NCBI RefSeq assembly: GCF_900324475.1
Contig: NZ_LT992502.1
Coordinates: forward strand, 4,526,001 to 4,590,000
DNA: 64,000 nucleotides
Direction: 5' to 3'
Origin: Enterobacter bugandensis
Lineage (GTDB): Bacteria > Pseudomonadota > Gammaproteobacteria > Enterobacterales > Enterobacteriaceae
A program made the translations under genes and the position numbers. Positions 61,017 through 64,000 of the stretch are shown one piece after another; the first letter of the stretch is position 1, and every line of letters begins with the position of its first letter. Under the pieces are notes generated by a model. It ran no database searches, had not been told where the DNA came from, and saw only the letters and a list, made by a program, of their open reading frames with translations.

Positions 61017-62546
<1,530 letters not shown>

Positions 62547-62551
62547 GCCTA

Positions 62552-62590
62552 TATTCCCTCTCCCCTGGGGAGAGGGTTAGGGTGAGGGGC
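62552..62590. repeat. Dispersed palindromic repeat, copy 4
   Basis: CCCTCTCCCCTGGGGAGAGGG, then TTAGGGTGAGGGG, in the gap between glpK and glpX. A shorter echo (CCCCTCACCCCTCCCC) follows at about 62605-62621. Same family as copies at 32638, 37179 and 46299; this copy is inside an operon. Confidence 0.8.
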
Positions 62591-62669
62591 ATCGACCGCA
62601 CCGGACCCCTCACCCCTCCCCACTCTGTGATAAACTTCGTGCAATTCCTTTTGATTGTACGAGTCCCTC

Positions 62670-63680
62670 ATGAAACGTGAACTTGCTATCGAGTTTTCCC
62701 GCGTCACCGAAGCAGCCGCCCTTGCAGGCTATAAATGGCTGGGTCGTGGCGACAAAAATACCGCAGACGGCGCGGCCGTCCACGCCATGCGCATTGTGCT
62801 TAACCAGGTCAACATCGACGGCACTATCGTCATCGGTGAAGGCGAGATCGACGAAGCGCCGATGCTCTACATCGGTGAAAAGGTCGGGACCGGCAAAGGC
62901 GATGCGGTGGATATCGCGGTGGACCCGATCGAAGGCACGCGCATGACGGCGATGGGCCAGGCCAACGCCCTGGCGGTGCTGGCTGTGGGCGATAAAGGCA
63001 GCTTCCTCAACGCGCCGGACATGTACATGGAAAAGCTGATTGTCGGCCCTGGAGCGAAAGGTGCAATCGATCTCAGCCTGCCGCTGGACGCCAACCTGCG
63101 CAATATCGCGGCGGCGCTGGCTAAACCGCTCAACGAACTCACCGTGACCATTCTGGCGAAACCGCGCCACGACGCCACCATCTCTTATCTGCAGGCACTC
63201 GGCGTGCGCGTGTTTGCCATTCCGGATGGCGACGTTGCCGCGTCTATTCTGACCTGCATGCCGGACAGCGAAGTCGACGTGCTTTACGGCATCGGCGGCG
63301 CGCCGGAAGGCGTGGTCTCTGCGGCGGTGATCCGCGCACTGGACGGCGATATGCAGGCGCGCCTTCTGCCGCGCCATGAGGTGAAAGGCGACAGCGACGA
63401 AAACCGTCGTATCGGTGAGGACGAGCTGGCGCGCTGCGCAGCGATGGGCATCGAAGCCAATAAAGTACTGGCGCTGAACGACATGGCGCGCAGTGATAAC
63501 GTCGTCTTCTCTGCAACCGGCATCACCAAAGGCGATCTGCTGGACGGCATCACCCGCAAGGGCAACATGGCGACCACTGAAACGCTGCTGATCCGCGGTA
63601 AATCGCGCACCATCCGACGCATTCAGTCCATTCACTATCTCGACCGTAAAGACCCGGACGTGCAGACGCACATTCTGTAA
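62670..63680 (+). CDS. glpX: Fructose-1,6-bisphosphatase class II
   Basis: GlpX hydrolyses fructose 1,6-bisphosphate in gluconeogenesis, as needed during growth on glycerol. The 336-residue protein (as in E. coli) has the Li-sensitive phosphatase metal site IGEGEIDEAPML and DPIEGTRM. I chose the start at 62670 (MKRELAIEFSRVTE); an in-frame upstream start would add five residues. It is third in glpFKX, 123 bases after glpK. Confidence 0.97.
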   Translation: MKRELAIEFSRVTEAAALAGYKWLGRGDKNTADGAAVHAMRIVLNQVNIDGTIVIGEGEIDEAPMLYIGEKVGTGKGDAVDIAVDPIEGTRMTAMGQANALAVLAVGDKGSFLNAPDMYMEKLIVGPGAKGAIDLSLPLDANLRNIAAALAKPLNELTVTILAKPRHDATISYLQALGVRVFAIPDGDVAASILTCMPDSEVDVLYGIGGAPEGVVSAAVIRALDGDMQARLLPRHEVKGDSDENRRIGEDELARCAAMGIEANKVLALNDMARSDNVVFSATGITKGDLLDGITRKGNMATTETLLIRGKSRTIRRIQSIHYLDRKDPDVQTHIL

Positions 63681-63776
63681 AACCGTTTGATCGATAGAGC
63701 TTTCCGGCCCGAAGGGGCTGGAAATGTTTCCCACAAGTACGGAAGATAGAACAGAGAAACAGCACAGGAGAAGATC

Positions 63777-64000
63777 ATGGCGGACTGGGTAACAGGTAAA
63801 GTCACAAAGATAGAATTCTGGACCGATGCGCTATTTAGTCTCACCCTGCATGCTCCCGTTCACCCGTTTAAGGCCGGGCAATTTGCCAAGCTGGGTCTGG
63901 ATGTCGACGGCGAGCGCGTGCAGCGCGCCTACTCTTACGTTAACGCGCCGGATAACCCGGATCTCGAGTTCTATCTCGTCACCGTTCCTGACGGTAAGCT
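63777..64000 (+). CDS. fpr: Ferredoxin/flavodoxin-NADP+ reductase (N-terminal part, cut by window edge)
   Basis: Fpr passes electrons between NADPH and flavodoxin or ferredoxin. Only about 74 of roughly 248 residues are visible: MADWVTGKVTKIEFWTDALF, then the FAD-binding RAYSYVNAPDNPDLEFYL. The start follows AGGAG closely. The NADP-binding domain lies outside the window. Confidence 0.97.
   Translation, partial: MADWVTGKVTKIEFWTDALFSLTLHAPVHPFKAGQFAKLGLDVDGERVQRAYSYVNAPDNPDLEFYLVTVPDGK

Noticed and set aside
63700..63726. Hairpin CCGGCCC-GAAG-GGGCTGG after glpX as a terminator
   Set aside because: A stem is present, but no run of T follows, so a transcript end cannot be supported.

Overview
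This is a stretch of core chromosome from a gamma-proteobacterium of the family Enterobacteriaceae. Nearly every gene matches an E. coli K-12 gene from memory in length, motifs and local order. The G/C-rich codon use, the REP/BIME style (GCCGGGTGGCG...TTACCCGGC) and the loss of some K-12 accessory genes suggest Enterobacter or a close relative (Lelliottia, Leclercia), but the genus is an inference. No prophage, insertion sequence, CRISPR array or integrative element is visible.

Layout, left to right. (1) 1-6.6 kb: rho (cut by the window edge) with its leader ORF rhoL, trxA, then rhlB-gppA on the other strand, rep and ppiC. (2) 6.7-15.8 kb: the complete isoleucine/valine cluster ilvL-X-G-M-E-D-A, with the regulator gene ilvY and its target ilvC. 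The attenuator and leader peptide are clear and ilvG is intact, unlike in K-12. (3) 16.1-18.9 kb: yifB, maoP with its probable target site maoS, and hdfR. (4) 19.0-24.7 kb: a complete rRNA operon on the minus strand, in transcription order P1, P2, 16S, tRNA-Ile, tRNA-Ala, 23S, 5S, tRNA-Asp, tRNA-Trp. (5) 24.7-32.6 kb: murI, btuB with a cobalamin riboswitch, trmA, yijD, fabR, sthA, oxyR and the divergent small RNA oxyS. (6) 32.7-45.1 kb: argH-B-C divergent from argE, then ppc, a YijO-like AraC regulator, fsaB-gldA and katG. (7) 45.2-50.8 kb: the methionine regulon genes metF, metL, metB and metJ with two MetJ operator arrays, and rpmE. (8) 51-59.8 kb: priA, cytR, ftsN, hslVU behind a heat-shock-type promoter, a frameshifted menA, rraA and zapB. 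(9) 60-64 kb: glpF-glpK-glpX and the start of fpr.

The genes form separate housekeeping modules: transcription termination and DNA unwinding, branched-chain amino acid, arginine and methionine synthesis, peroxide defence, translation, cell division, proteolysis and glycerol use. Much of the regulation can be read directly: attenuation (ilvL), a LysR-family operator (ilvY/ilvC), ARG boxes, MetJ boxes, an OxyR site, a B12 riboswitch, rrn P1/P2 and boxA, and a sigma-32 promoter.

I found no obviously new multi-gene system. The points most worth a second look are: the rRNA operon, whose two flanks correspond to two different E. coli operons (rrnB upstream, rrnC downstream) with a spacer unlike either; a one-base frameshift in menA; and an unexplained structured stretch between rraA and zapB holding a possible small membrane-protein gene that also appears to be one base out of frame.
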